NCBI GenBank assembly: GCA_937995875.1
Contig: CALKIW010000189.1
Location: forward strand, 22,630 to 86,629
Source of the DNA: an uncultured Bacteroidales bacterium
Lineage (GTDB): Bacteria; Bacteroidota; Bacteroidia; Bacteroidales; Bacteroidaceae
Direction of reading: 5' to 3'
Length of the DNA stretch: 64,000 nucleotides
Positions 35,734 to 44,950 of this stretch are shown here, piece by piece. Below the pieces are notes generated by a model. That model saw nothing but the letters and a program-made list of their open reading frames with translations. It was not told where the DNA came from and searched no databases. The first letter of the stretch is position 1. Each line of letters opens with the position of its first letter. The position numbers were made by a program, and so were the translations under genes.

Positions 35734-36927
35734 TTATTTCATCATCATCTCCACATTTTCTAAATTGCCGTCGTTGCTGGCGGGAACAATGCCCAACAGC
35801 TTGCAGAGCAGCGGATAGATATTGATGTTTTCGAAGTGGGGCAGCCATATATGTTTGAAATCTGGCCCGACGGCACGAAAAACGGCGTGCATTTCCTGCA
35901 AGGTGGGGTCGTAGCCATGTGTTCCGCCTGCGGTGATATCACTGTCGTAGACCACATAGCCGATGTCGGGATTAACGACAATGTCGCCTACACGGGCGTT
36001 GGAGCCATAGTGGAGGTAGGAGGGAATATCCTGTTTGCGCCACACTTGTGCGTGGTTAAGCGGTTTCAGTGCGTGGTAGATGGAGTCTGTGCAGCCTTCT
36101 TTGGCGTAAATATTGCAGGGCACACTGCCACTGACCATCGTCACCCATTCGGGCTTGAGCAGGCCTTTGATGCCGATGTTGTTGCGTTGTTCCACCCACG
36201 CCATGCCGTGATCTGACAGCACGATGAGATTGACGGAGTCGGCATGGGGCAGTGCGCGTACACCCTGATAGAACGATTGCAGCAGCGAGTCTACGGTGAG
36301 CACGGCTTTTCTGGTCTTCTTGTGATGAGGACCGTAGGTGTGTCCGTTGGCATCGGGCTGTTCCAGATAGGCCATAATGAGGTCCGGACGTTTCTTCTCC
36401 GGGCGGCGCAGTTCCTCCAGCGCGCCATCGAGCCGCTCGCTCATACAGAGTCTTGGCTTCTTGTCGTACTCGAAAAACCGACTGGGATAGTGCCCGTTCA
36501 CTTTCACGTCGGAGCCGGGCCAATAGAACACGGCCACACGCTTTCCCTGTCTTTGAGCCGTGTTCCAGATAGGCTCACCACCGTAAAATCCGGGGTTTGT
36601 TTTCTGTTCCGATCGGCCTAACGAAAAGCTGTCGCGGGTAGCCGGGTCGTAAAATTCGTTGGCAACGATGCCGTGATGGTCGGGATAAAGTCCCGTCGCG
36701 ATGGTATAGTGGTTGGGAAAAGTTTTGGAGGGATAGGAGGGGATGAGCCCGGAAGTCACACCTTTGGAGGCCATGAAGTCGATGAAAGGCGTGTCGTACC
36801 ATTGCGGATAATCCCAACGATAGCCGTCAAGCGAAACGACAACTGTGTAATGCCTGGCCGAAGTTAGTGCCGTGCAAGTTAGCAGCAATAGAGCCAACAG
36901 TAGGTTTTTCATATGTTTGTTCATCAT
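35734..36927 (-). CDS. Alkaline phosphatase family / NPP-type phosphodiesterase
   Basis: Exported metallo-phosphodiesterase of about 397 residues of the nucleotide pyrophosphatase/phosphodiesterase group. Signal peptide MKNLLLALLLLTCTALTSA. Metal and nucleophile motifs are visible: VVSLDGYRWDY (Asp), SYPSKTFPNHY (nucleophile Thr), later MAYLEQPDANGHTYGP, VLSDHGMAW and GTHGYDP. The -7 box at 36940-36947 excludes the ATGs at 36942 and 36933, so the start is 36927, 36924 or 36912; all keep the signal peptide. The natural substrate is unknown. Confidence 0.88.
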   Translation of the reverse strand: MMNKHMKNLLLALLLLTCTALTSARHYTVVVSLDGYRWDYPQWYDTPFIDFMASKGVTSGLIPSYPSKTFPNHYTIATGLYPDHHGIVANEFYDPATRDSFSLGRSEQKTNPGFYGGEPIWNTAQRQGKRVAVFYWPGSDVKVNGHYPSRFFEYDKKPRLCMSERLDGALEELRRPEKKRPDLIMAYLEQPDANGHTYGPHHKKTRKAVLTVDSLLQSFYQGVRALPHADSVNLIVLSDHGMAWVEQRNNIGIKGLLKPEWVTMVSGSVPCNIYAKEGCTDSIYHALKPLNHAQVWRKQDIPSYLHYGSNARVGDIVVNPDIGYVVYDSDITAGGTHGYDPTLQEMHAVFRAVGPDFKHIWLPHFENINIYPLLCKLLGIVPASNDGNLENVEMMMK

Positions 36928-36939
36928 TTTCATTGGATG

Positions 36940-36947
36940 CAAAGATA
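36940..36947 (-). promoter_or_regulatory. -7 box of the NPP gene
   Basis: On the minus strand TATCTTTG (plus CAAAGATA). It puts the transcript start near 36933 and so limits which ATG can be used. Confidence 0.65.
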
Positions 36948-37032
36948 GCTTTTTTGACCGAAACGGGAGGGTAAAGCATGGTTTTTTTTGGAAAAAGCGT
37001 GGCGATTAAGGTCGAATCAGGAATAAAGTTGG

Positions 37033-37040
37033 TAACTTTG
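37033..37040 (+). promoter_or_regulatory. -7 box of the DPP III gene
   Basis: TAACTTTG, 20 bases before the first ATG at 37061; no good -33 box at the usual spacing. The short leader leaves 37061, 37070 or 37073 as possible starts. Confidence 0.55.
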
Positions 37041-37060
37041 CAATTCCCGAATCCATAAAA

Positions 37061-39031
37061 ATGGGAGAAATGATGAACGAAAAAGATTTTATATATGCGG
37101 GCGAACGCTTTGCCGACCTCCAAATGCTGCGCTATCGGCTGGACGGATTTGACAAGCTCACCCTGCAACAGAAGAAATATGTGTATTATCTGTCGCAGGC
37201 CACATTGGCCGGCAGAGACATCACGATGGACCAGTTTGGCAAATACAACCTCGTGATCCGCCACGTCTTGGAGGCGGTCTACACGGATGCGCGTTTGGAT
37301 AAGACGAGTGACGATTTCAAGGCCATGACGGTGTATCTCAAGCGGTTGTGGTTTTCCAACGGCATACACCATCACTACGGCTGTGAGAAATTTGAGCCCG
37401 GATTCAGCGAGCATTGGTTTCGCGACGTGGTGAAAGCGCTGCCCCGTGAAGCGCTGCCCCGAACGTACGACTGCTGGGAGGCCTGTCTGGAGGTTGTTTG
37501 TCCGGTGATTTTCGATCCGACGGTGTTGCCCAAGCGGGTCAATCAAGACGACGGCGAAGATTTGGTGCAGACGTCGGCCTGCAACTTCTACGAGGGTGTG
37601 AGCCAACAGGAGGCCGAAGAATTTTATGCACAGCAGAGAGATGCCGCTGCCGGCGACTGCCAGCCCTCGTGGGGACTCAATTCCAAGCTGACAAAGCAGG
37701 ACGGAAAACTCGTGGAGCACACCTATTCCATTGATGGACTGTATGGCGAGGCGATAGCCCAAGTGGTGTTTTGGCTTGAGAAGGCAAGGATGGAGGCCGA
37801 GAACGACCGACAGCGGGAGGTTATCGACTTGCTTGTGTCCTATTATAAGACCGGAGATTTAAGAACTTTCGACGAGTATTCCATTGCTTGGCTGAAAGAA
37901 CAAGACGGGCAGGTGGACTTTATCAACGGCTTCATCGAGGTCTATGGAGATCCGCTGGGACTGAAAGGTTCTTGGGAAGGCATCGTGGAATACAAGGATA
38001 TGGAAGCCACGCGCCGCACACAGGCCATCTCACGGAATGCGCAGTGGTTTGAGGACCATTCGCCCGTAGACGAGCGTTTCCGCAAGTCGAAAGTAACGGG
38101 CGTAACGGCAAACGTGATATGCGCGGCGATGTTGGGTGGCGATATGTATCCGGCGTCGGCCATCGGTATCAACCTCCCCAATGCCGACTGGATTCGTGCC
38201 CGATATGGGTCAAAGAGCATCACGATAGGCAATCTGACCGAAGCCTATAAGAAGGCCGCTCATGGCAATGGCTTCAACGAGGAATTTGTGATAGACGACG
38301 CGACGCGCAGCATGATTGATGAATACGGCGACCTCTGCGACGACCTGCACACGGATTTGCACGAGTGCTTGGGACACGGCAGCGGACAGTTGCTGCCCGG
38401 TGTGGCTCCCGATGCACTGCGGTCGTATGCCAGCACCAACGAAGAGGCACGTGCCGACTTGTTTGGCCTGTACTATCTGGCCGATGCCAAACTGGTGGAA
38501 TTGGGGTTGGTGCCCAATGCTGAAGCCTATAAAAGTCAGTATTACCATTATATGATGAACGGACTGATGACCCAGTTGGTACGCATCAAACCGGGACATC
38601 GGATAGAGGAGTCGCACATGCGAAACCGTGCCCTGATTGCCCGGTGGTGTCTGGAAAACGGCAGCGGTGTGGTCGAGCTGATTAAACGAAACGGAAAGAC
38701 ATTCGTCAGAATTAACGACTATGCAGCCCTGAGAAAACTGTTCGCTCGCTTGCTTGCTGAGGTGCAGCGCATCAAGAGCGAGGGCGATTTCGAGGCGGCA
38801 AGACAACTTGTGGAGCGGTATGCCGTAAAGGTGGACGCCGAGTTGCATGAGGAGGTGTTGGCCCGATACAAAGCGTTGGACATCGCTCCGTACAAGGGAT
38901 TTATCAATCCCCGGATGAAACCGGTGGTGGATGCCGCAGGAGAGATTACAGACATCAGTCTGGATTATACGGAAAGTTACGACCGGCAGATGCTGCGCTA
39001 TTCCCAAAAGTTTGGTTTTCTGAACGCATAG
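37061..39031 (+). CDS. Dipeptidyl-peptidase 3 family protein (M49)
   Basis: Zinc metallopeptidase of 656 residues that releases N-terminal dipeptides from short peptides. The hallmark HExxxH motif is HECLGH (His434 to His439), and the third zinc ligand lies in TNEEARADLFGLYYL (near 461). No signal peptide is visible, so it is probably cytoplasmic and finishes degradation of imported peptides. Unlike many Bacteroidetes homologues it has no lipoprotein signal. An alternative start at 37073 (MNEKDF) would shorten it by four residues. Confidence 0.93.
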   Translation: MGEMMNEKDFIYAGERFADLQMLRYRLDGFDKLTLQQKKYVYYLSQATLAGRDITMDQFGKYNLVIRHVLEAVYTDARLDKTSDDFKAMTVYLKRLWFSNGIHHHYGCEKFEPGFSEHWFRDVVKALPREALPRTYDCWEACLEVVCPVIFDPTVLPKRVNQDDGEDLVQTSACNFYEGVSQQEAEEFYAQQRDAAAGDCQPSWGLNSKLTKQDGKLVEHTYSIDGLYGEAIAQVVFWLEKARMEAENDRQREVIDLLVSYYKTGDLRTFDEYSIAWLKEQDGQVDFINGFIEVYGDPLGLKGSWEGIVEYKDMEATRRTQAISRNAQWFEDHSPVDERFRKSKVTGVTANVICAAMLGGDMYPASAIGINLPNADWIRARYGSKSITIGNLTEAYKKAAHGNGFNEEFVIDDATRSMIDEYGDLCDDLHTDLHECLGHGSGQLLPGVAPDALRSYASTNEEARADLFGLYYLADAKLVELGLVPNAEAYKSQYYHYMMNGLMTQLVRIKPGHRIEESHMRNRALIARWCLENGSGVVELIKRNGKTFVRINDYAALRKLFARLLAEVQRIKSEGDFEAARQLVERYAVKVDAELHEEVLARYKALDIAPYKGFINPRMKPVVDAAGEITDISLDYTESYDRQMLRYSQKFGFLNA

Positions 39032-39180
39032 TTGGAAGTGGCGACCGGTGGGTTGGCGTGCGTAACGCGGCAGCCGATGAAGCGAAGACGGTTTTGCGAT
39101 AGGGATAAGGACGACAGGACGCCCCTCGTGTCAAAACTATCAAACTTGAGGATGCTAATTGCCGGAATCCTCATAAGTAA

Positions 39181-39810
39181 ATGAAGACAATGACAGAACA
39201 AACAAAAGAGAAGATAAAAGAAATAAAGCGGAGTTTCCGGCTGATGATGAACGGCACGGCCTCGCGGTCGATGCGTGAGAAAGGATTGGACTATCATCTC
39301 AACTGGGGAGTCTCGTTCATGGATCTGAAACAAATGGCTGAGGAAATCGGGAAGGCCTACGATTTGGCCATTGAGCTATGGAAGGAAGATATCCGCGAGT
39401 GCAAGATATTGGCCACGCTGCTGATGCCGGCCGACAAGATGCCGGTGGAGATAGCTGAAATCTGGATGGAACAGACGCAATCGCAGGAGATGGCGGAGAT
39501 GCAGGCCTTCAACCTTTACCAATATGTGGACTATGCGCCGGCGATGGCCTACAAATGGATGGCCAGCGATCGTGAGGTAAACCAGATATGCGCGTACAAC
39601 ATTTTGAGCCGACTATTTATGAAAGGACAGGAGCCCAACGAGCGTGGCATCCATGAATTTCTGGATCAGGCTCTGACGGCAATGCAGTCGGGCTCGGTAG
39701 GCGTGAGCCATGCGGCGATGAATGCCGTGAGGCGTTTTGCCGAACTGGGAGTGATGTACGAGCGGGTGGCTAAGTCGGCGGTGTCGAAACATGGGATGGA
39801 CTGGTTGTAG
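39181..39810 (+). CDS. DNA alkylation repair protein (AlkD/HEAT-like)
   Basis: Small helical protein of 209 residues of the DNA alkylation repair family (AlkC/AlkD-like HEAT-repeat glycosylases). The central part, LNWGVSFMDLKQMAEEIGK followed by ELWKEDIRECKILATLLMP, is the recognisable core; the remainder is a run of short helices. Family members remove bulky or charged alkylated bases in the cytoplasm. The match rests on pattern memory, and some Bacteroidetes homologues are untested. A start at 39190 (MTEQTK) is also possible. Confidence 0.75.
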   Translation: MKTMTEQTKEKIKEIKRSFRLMMNGTASRSMREKGLDYHLNWGVSFMDLKQMAEEIGKAYDLAIELWKEDIRECKILATLLMPADKMPVEIAEIWMEQTQSQEMAEMQAFNLYQYVDYAPAMAYKWMASDREVNQICAYNILSRLFMKGQEPNERGIHEFLDQALTAMQSGSVGVSHAAMNAVRRFAELGVMYERVAKSAVSKHGMDWL

Positions 39811-39928
39811 CATCAGGCCCAACGGGCATCGTCAAGCGCGATGTTCGGGACAGACAGAAATCGGGCTTATGGGTGCGAAGATTACAGAATATGCTATAAT
39901 TTCAAACGAAAGACAAATATTAAGGTAA

Positions 39929-40594
39929 ATGAAAAAGAGTTGTATATTGATAGCTGCATCCGTTTGTATGCTGACAACGGGGTGTGGTGGCTTAGGCACG
40001 ACTGCATCGGGAGGTGCGTCGTCCCCGTCGGCGTCAGGATCGACAGGCAATGTGTTGGGTGATATAGTGGGCGCCATGACCAATGGCGAGACTATTGTTA
40101 ATGTGCTGAGCAATGTGATTGGAATGGATAAGGTTTCCAAGACACAGCTTTACGGCACGTGGAAATACGACGGGCCGGGATGCGCGTTCACCTCAGACCA
40201 AGCCCTTGCCAGAGCGGGCGGAGCAGTGGCCGCTACCCAAATAGAGGAAAAGTTGGCTGCGTATTATGCACAGTTGGGGCTGAATAACGGGAACACTTAT
40301 ATCACCTTTGATAAAGACGGCTCCTTCTCGTCAAAGCTCAACGGCAAAAGTTGGAATGGAAACTACACCTATGACGCCAAGACGGGAGCATTGACTATGA
40401 AGGGAATGATGTTGAGTCTCAACGGCTTCATCACGCGAAACGGAACGGGAATCAGTGTGTTGTTCGAGTCAAAGAAACTGTTGTCTTGGATAAGAACAAT
40501 GTCTGTGCTGTCGGGAAATTCTACCCTGAGCACCATCGGCGACATCAGTAAAAACTATGATGGGGTGAGAATAGGATTCGATATGAAGAGGTAG
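39929..40594 (+). CDS. DUF4923 family lipocalin-like lipoprotein
   Basis: Exported lipoprotein of 221 residues with lipobox LTTGC (Cys19). A Gly/Ser/Ala-rich linker (20-42) is followed by a helix and then a beta-rich, lipocalin-like domain from about residue 70 (LYGTWKYDGPGCAFTS ... YITFDKDGSFSSKLNGK ... GNYTYDAKTGALTMKG). This fits DUF4923 of Bacteroidales. Function unknown. A T-tailed hairpin follows. Confidence 0.85.
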   Translation: MKKSCILIAASVCMLTTGCGGLGTTASGGASSPSASGSTGNVLGDIVGAMTNGETIVNVLSNVIGMDKVSKTQLYGTWKYDGPGCAFTSDQALARAGGAVAATQIEEKLAAYYAQLGLNNGNTYITFDKDGSFSSKLNGKSWNGNYTYDAKTGALTMKGMMLSLNGFITRNGTGISVLFESKKLLSWIRTMSVLSGNSTLSTIGDISKNYDGVRIGFDMKR

Positions 40595-40663
40595 GTTTGA
40601 CGATGAAAGACAGAATGGCGTCAGACTGAAGTGTAAATAGTTTTAATTGAACTTTAGTATTTC

Positions 40664-40701
40664 AAAAGTTTCTTAAATCCTTAGGGTTGAGAAACTTTTT
40701 T
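40664..40701 (+). terminator. Terminator between the DUF4923 gene and the Bat operon
   Basis: AAAAGTTTCT (40664-40673) pairs with AGAAACTTTT (40690-40699) and continues into further T. Confidence 0.75.
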
Positions 40702-40746
40702 AATTATATTTAGTAAGTATATTGCACCCCTCTTAATATAAAATTG

Positions 40747-40754
40747 TATTTTTG
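40747..40754 (+). promoter_or_regulatory. -7 box of the Bat operon
   Basis: TATTTTTG fits TAnnTTTG and lies 35 bases before the moxR ATG. The -33 box is not clear. Confidence 0.5.
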
Positions 40755-40789
40755 CGCTTGAAAAGAAATAAAGTAAAAAATAGGACATT

Positions 40790-41785
40790 ATGGCAGAATC
40801 TGTAGATATTAGAGAACTCAATATCAGGATAGAGCAGCAGAGCGGTTTTGTGACCAATCTGACGACAGGAATGGATAAGGTCATCGTTGGCCAGAAGCAT
40901 TTGGTAGATATGTTGCTCATCTCGCTTCTCAGCGATGGACATATCCTTTTGGAAGGTGTGCCCGGTTTGGCAAAGACGTTGGCCATCAAAACGTTGGCCC
41001 AGCTGGTGGATGCCAGTTTCAGTCGCATACAGTTTACGCCGGATTTGCTTCCCGCCGATGTTGTGGGAACAATGATTTACTCGCAGAAGGATGAGAAATT
41101 CCAGGTGAAGAAAGGGCCGGTGTTTGCCAATTTCGTGTTGGCGGATGAGATCAACCGTGCTCCGGCGAAGGTGCAAAGCGCATTGCTTGAGGCGATGCAG
41201 GAGCATCAGGTGACTATTGGGGAGCAGACATTCAAGTTGCCCAATCCGTTCTTGGTGATGGCGACGCAGAATCCCATTGAACAGGAAGGTACCTATCCGC
41301 TGCCAGAGGCGCAGGTAGACCGATTCATGTTGAAGGTGGTTATCGACTATCCTACACTGGAAGAAGAGAAACTTATCATTCGTGAGAATCTGCGGGAAAG
41401 CATGCCTGTGGTTACACCGGTCACTACAGCGGAGGAAATACTGAATGCTCGCGAAGTTGTTGGTCAGGTTTATATCGACGAAAAGATAGAACACTATATT
41501 GCCGACATTGTGTTTGCCAGTCGTTATCCGGAACGTTACGGACTTGCAGAGCTGAAGGAGCTGATTACCTTTGGAGGCAGTCCTCGTGCCAGCATCAATC
41601 TGGCAAAGGCATCGCGTGCCTATGCGTTTATCAAACATCGTGGCTATGTTGTGCCGGAGGATGTGCGCGCCATCGTTCATGACGTGATGCGTCACCGTAT
41701 CGGTCTGAGCTATGAGGCTGAGGCTACCAATGTGACCAGCGAGGAAATTGTGAGCCGGATTGTGAACAAGATAGAAGTGCCTTGA
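40790..41785 (+). CDS. MoxR family AAA+ ATPase
   Basis: Cytoplasmic AAA+ ATPase of 331 residues, first gene of the Bat (Bacteroides aerotolerance) operon. Walker A is GVPGLAKT (near 67), Walker B VLADEINRAPAK, with sensor-like MATQNPIEQEGTYPLPEAQVDRF. MoxR ATPases act as chaperones with von Willebrand A proteins, which matches the VWA genes downstream. It is separated from the DUF58 gene by 93 bases without a visible terminator. Confidence 0.95.
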   Translation: MAESVDIRELNIRIEQQSGFVTNLTTGMDKVIVGQKHLVDMLLISLLSDGHILLEGVPGLAKTLAIKTLAQLVDASFSRIQFTPDLLPADVVGTMIYSQKDEKFQVKKGPVFANFVLADEINRAPAKVQSALLEAMQEHQVTIGEQTFKLPNPFLVMATQNPIEQEGTYPLPEAQVDRFMLKVVIDYPTLEEEKLIIRENLRESMPVVTPVTTAEEILNAREVVGQVYIDEKIEHYIADIVFASRYPERYGLAELKELITFGGSPRASINLAKASRAYAFIKHRGYVVPEDVRAIVHDVMRHRIGLSYEAEATNVTSEEIVSRIVNKIEVP

Positions 41786-41878
41786 TCAAGGATTGAACAA
41801 TAGGCGTTGGCGGTTGAGGGCTTGCGATGCATGCCACAGCTTTTGACAGCCGCCCCCTGAATCCTAATTTGACACAGG

Positions 41879-42748
41879 ATGGAAACAAGTGAGATATTAA
41901 AAAAAGTAAGGAAGATTGAAATCAAGACTCGTGGGTTGAGTCGCAATATTTTTGCCGGACAATACCACTCTGCCTTTAAGGGGCGGGGAATGGCTTTCTC
42001 GGAAGTCAGGGAGTATCAGTTTGGCGACGATGTTCGCGACATCGACTGGAATGTCACGGCTCGTTTCCATCATCCTTATGTGAAGGTCTTCGAGGAAGAA
42101 CGCGAACTCACGGTCATGCTGTTGGTGGACGTTTCGGGCTCTCTGGAGTTTGGAACGAGCCAGCAGATGAAGCGCGACTTGGCTGCCGAAATCGCAGCGA
42201 CCATCGCATTCTCCGCCATCCAGAACAATGATAAAATAGGGGTGATATTCTTCTCTGACAAGATAGAGAAATATATTCCGCCTAAAAAGGGACGCAAACA
42301 TATACTCTATATTATTCGGGAGATATTGGGCTTTAAGCCGGAAAGCAACAAAACGGACGTGGGAATGGCTACGGCTTTTCTGACGAGAGTGATGAAAAGG
42401 CGGTGCACATCGTTTATCATCAGCGACTTTTACGACCGTAAGGACTTCTCCAAAGAGATGGAGATTGCCAACCGCAAGCACGATGTGATGGCTATTCAGG
42501 TGTACGATCCGAGGGCGCGGATGTTGCCCAATGTAGGCCTGTTGAGGGTGCGTGACGCCGAGACAGGTACGGAAATCGTGATAGACACATCGAGTTCCAA
42601 ACTCCGGAAGACCCACACGCGATACTGGATGAAACGGGAGGAGGTCTTGAAACAGACGTTCTCGCGCAGTCAGGTGGATTGGACGTCTGTCGCGACGAAT
42701 GAGGATTTTGTGAAATCCCTGATGCTCCTGTTTAAGCAAAGGGCATAG
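41879..42748 (+). CDS. DUF58 domain-containing protein
   Basis: Cytoplasmic protein of 289 residues, the usual partner of MoxR ATPases. The DUF58 region is recognisable around GRGMAFSEVREYQFGDDVRDIDWNVTARF (about 35-63), followed by a VWA-like segment LLVDVSGSLEFGTS with DxSxS (near 84). No transmembrane helices are seen, unlike many DUF58 proteins. Second gene of the Bat operon. Probably a metal-binding scaffold client of MoxR (inference from family). Confidence 0.9.
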   Translation: METSEILKKVRKIEIKTRGLSRNIFAGQYHSAFKGRGMAFSEVREYQFGDDVRDIDWNVTARFHHPYVKVFEEERELTVMLLVDVSGSLEFGTSQQMKRDLAAEIAATIAFSAIQNNDKIGVIFFSDKIEKYIPPKKGRKHILYIIREILGFKPESNKTDVGMATAFLTRVMKRRCTSFIISDFYDRKDFSKEMEIANRKHDVMAIQVYDPRARMLPNVGLLRVRDAETGTEIVIDTSSSKLRKTHTRYWMKREEVLKQTFSRSQVDWTSVATNEDFVKSLMLLFKQRA

Positions 42749-42777
42749 AAGACGTCTTGATAAAGTAGGAAAAACAA

Positions 42778-43857
42778 ATGAATAAAATCATACGCAACAT
42801 ATTGGTGCTACTGTTGGGTCTTGTCACCTTACCGACGGGGGCGCAGGTAGTCGTGGAGCAGACGATAGATTCAGTCGGCATCCTTATCGGCGAACAGGCG
42901 CATTTGAGGCTGGGGGTGACCATGCCCAAAAATGCGAAACTGCAATGGCCCGAACTGAGGGCGTCCCAATACGTTGTGCCGGGTGTGGAAGTGGTGAGCT
43001 TCGCAGACGGAGATACTGTTGCCGCCGACAACAATCAAATCAAGGTAGAACGTGTTTACACCATCACATCGTTTGATGAAAAGCTGTATGCCATACCTGC
43101 TTTGACGGTCAAGGTAGACGGCAAGAGCTATAAAGGAGGAACAGCTGCTCTCAAGGTGATCACGATGGATGTGGACACGCTGCACCCCAACCAGTTCTTT
43201 CCACCGAAGGATGTGCAGAACAATCCTTTCGAATGGTCGGAGTGGAGCCCCTTCTTCTGGTTGTCGTTGTTGGTGCTGGTATTGGCGTTGGTGGCTTATT
43301 ATCTCATTGTCCGCCTCCGCGAGAACAACCCCATCATTACCAGAATCCGCATCGTGAAGCACATACCGCCTCACCAGCGTGCACTGAACGCCATAGATAA
43401 AATCAAGGCAGAGCGTATGCAGGCGAGTGAAGATCGCAAGACTTATTACACACGGCTGACGGACACACTGCGGCAATACATTCAGGAACGCTTTGGTTTC
43501 AATGCCAAAGAGATGACTTCTTCGGAAATTATTGAGAATTTGCAGCATGCCGGAGACCGCAAAATGCTGGACGAACTGACAGAACTCTTCACCACGGCCG
43601 ACCTTGTGAAGTTTGCCAAATATTCGACATTGATCAATGAAAACGATTTGAACCTTGTGAATGCTGTTCATTTTATTGATAGCACAAAGCTCGAAGGGCA
43701 ACCCACAGAGGAAAGAATAGTACCGAAACTCTCGGAAGACGACAAGCGGAAGCAACAGAGTCGCATCACGATAAAAGGCTTGCTGTGGACATTGGGACTT
43801 GTCATTGCCGGACTGTTGGCATACATTATATATAATGTGTACCTGCTGATGGTATAA
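42778..43857 (+). CDS. Bat operon membrane protein of unknown function
   Basis: Envelope protein of 359 residues between the DUF58 and batA genes. Signal peptide ends GAQ (residue 23). A beta-rich periplasmic domain of about 130 residues resembles the BatD-type repeats. A transmembrane helix (about 160-182) is followed by a cytoplasmic helical region (about 190-325) and a second transmembrane helix near the C-terminus (about 333-355). The cytoplasmic helical region resembles the C-terminal part of BatD (LRQYIQERFGFNAKEMTSSEI), so it may be a short BatD relative. Conserved in this position in Bacteroidales, as far as I recall. Confidence 0.8.
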   Translation: MNKIIRNILVLLLGLVTLPTGAQVVVEQTIDSVGILIGEQAHLRLGVTMPKNAKLQWPELRASQYVVPGVEVVSFADGDTVAADNNQIKVERVYTITSFDEKLYAIPALTVKVDGKSYKGGTAALKVITMDVDTLHPNQFFPPKDVQNNPFEWSEWSPFFWLSLLVLVLALVAYYLIVRLRENNPIITRIRIVKHIPPHQRALNAIDKIKAERMQASEDRKTYYTRLTDTLRQYIQERFGFNAKEMTSSEIIENLQHAGDRKMLDELTELFTTADLVKFAKYSTLINENDLNLVNAVHFIDSTKLEGQPTEERIVPKLSEDDKRKQQSRITIKGLLWTLGLVIAGLLAYIIYNVYLLMV

Positions 43858-43901
43858 CGCATCCGGCTGAACGGACGGCATCATAAATGAATTTGAAGTA
43901 A

Positions 43902-44900
43902 ATGGAATTTGCAAATAAGGAATACTTCTTACTGCTATTGCTGCTCATACCCTATGTGTTGTGGTATTTCCTCTACCGTAGGCGCAATGAGCCTGCGATG
44001 CGTATGAGCGACACTTATGCCTATCTGAATGCACCGAGGAGCTGGAGGGTGAGACTGCTTTCCCTGCCGATGCTGTTGCGTTGCATTGCGTTTGTCATGA
44101 TAGTGTGTGCTCTGGCCCGTCCCCAAACGAAAAATTCATGGGACAACAAAACGGTGGAGGGTATTGATATCATGCTGGCTATGGATGTATCGACTTCCAT
44201 GTTGGCTGAGGATTTAAAGCCCAACCGTATGGAAGCTGCCAAAGAGGTGGCTGCGGAATTTATTTCCGGACGCCCTAATGATAACATAGGCTTGGCGATT
44301 TTTGCAGGCGAGTCTTTTACGCAGTGCCCGCTAACTGTAGACCATGCCTCCCTGCTCAATCTGTTGCAGAATGTGCGCACGGATATAGCGGCACGCGGAT
44401 TGATACAAGACGGTACGGCTGTGGGCATGGGATTGGCCAACGCAGTGTCGCGTTTGAAAGGCTCAAAGGCCAAGAGTAAGGTAGTGATTCTGCTGACGGA
44501 CGGCAGCAACAATATGGGAGATATTTCTCCGCTGACGGCTGCGCAAATAGCTCATTCTATGGGCATTCGCGTCTATACTATTGGGGTGGGGACCAACAAG
44601 GTGGCACGTTATCCCATGCCGGTAGCCGGAGGAGTGCAGTATGTGAACATTCCTGTGGAAATAGACACAAAGACATTAAGTGAGATTGCCGCTATCACGG
44701 AGGGCAATTTCTATCGTGCCACGAATAACAAAGAGTTGAAACAGATATATCGTGATATAGACAAATTGGAGAAAACCAAAATGAGTGTCACAAAATTCTC
44801 CAAGCGATACGAGGCCTTTCAGCCGTTCGCCCTTGCTGCCGTGATATGCCTGTTGTTGGAACTGCTGCTCAGAAACACCGTGTTGCGTCGCATTCCCTGA
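43902..44900 (+). CDS. batA: VWA domain protein BatA
   Basis: Inner-membrane protein of 332 residues with two N-terminal transmembrane helices (about 8-22 and 57-75), a periplasmic or cytoplasmic von Willebrand A domain (about 85-290), and a last helix (about 305-325). The MIDAS motif DxSxS is in MLAMDVSTSM, with the following Asp in LLTDGSNNMGD. In Bacteroides the Bat proteins promote aerotolerance and interact with one another. Placed in the standard order before batB. Confidence 0.9.
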   Translation: MEFANKEYFLLLLLLIPYVLWYFLYRRRNEPAMRMSDTYAYLNAPRSWRVRLLSLPMLLRCIAFVMIVCALARPQTKNSWDNKTVEGIDIMLAMDVSTSMLAEDLKPNRMEAAKEVAAEFISGRPNDNIGLAIFAGESFTQCPLTVDHASLLNLLQNVRTDIAARGLIQDGTAVGMGLANAVSRLKGSKAKSKVVILLTDGSNNMGDISPLTAAQIAHSMGIRVYTIGVGTNKVARYPMPVAGGVQYVNIPVEIDTKTLSEIAAITEGNFYRATNNKELKQIYRDIDKLEKTKMSVTKFSKRYEAFQPFALAAVICLLLELLLRNTVLRRIP

Positions 44901-44950
44901 TGAGGAACGGCACAGGAAAGAGATAAGCGGATAGAGAAAAAAGATACAAT

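Noticed and set aside
37061..37760. Minus-strand frame (36827-37762) opposite the NPP and DPP III starts
   Set aside because: It covers two certain genes and two promoters and has no family match.
39032..39180. Degenerate GCGG/GCGA repeats after the DPP III gene
   Set aside because: Some resemblance to 22-bp cores, but no constant spacing.
41810..41831. Single 22-bp-like unit (GGCGGTTGAGGGCTTGCG) between the moxR and DUF58 genes
   Set aside because: Only one unit, no phased neighbours and no leader; too short to claim.
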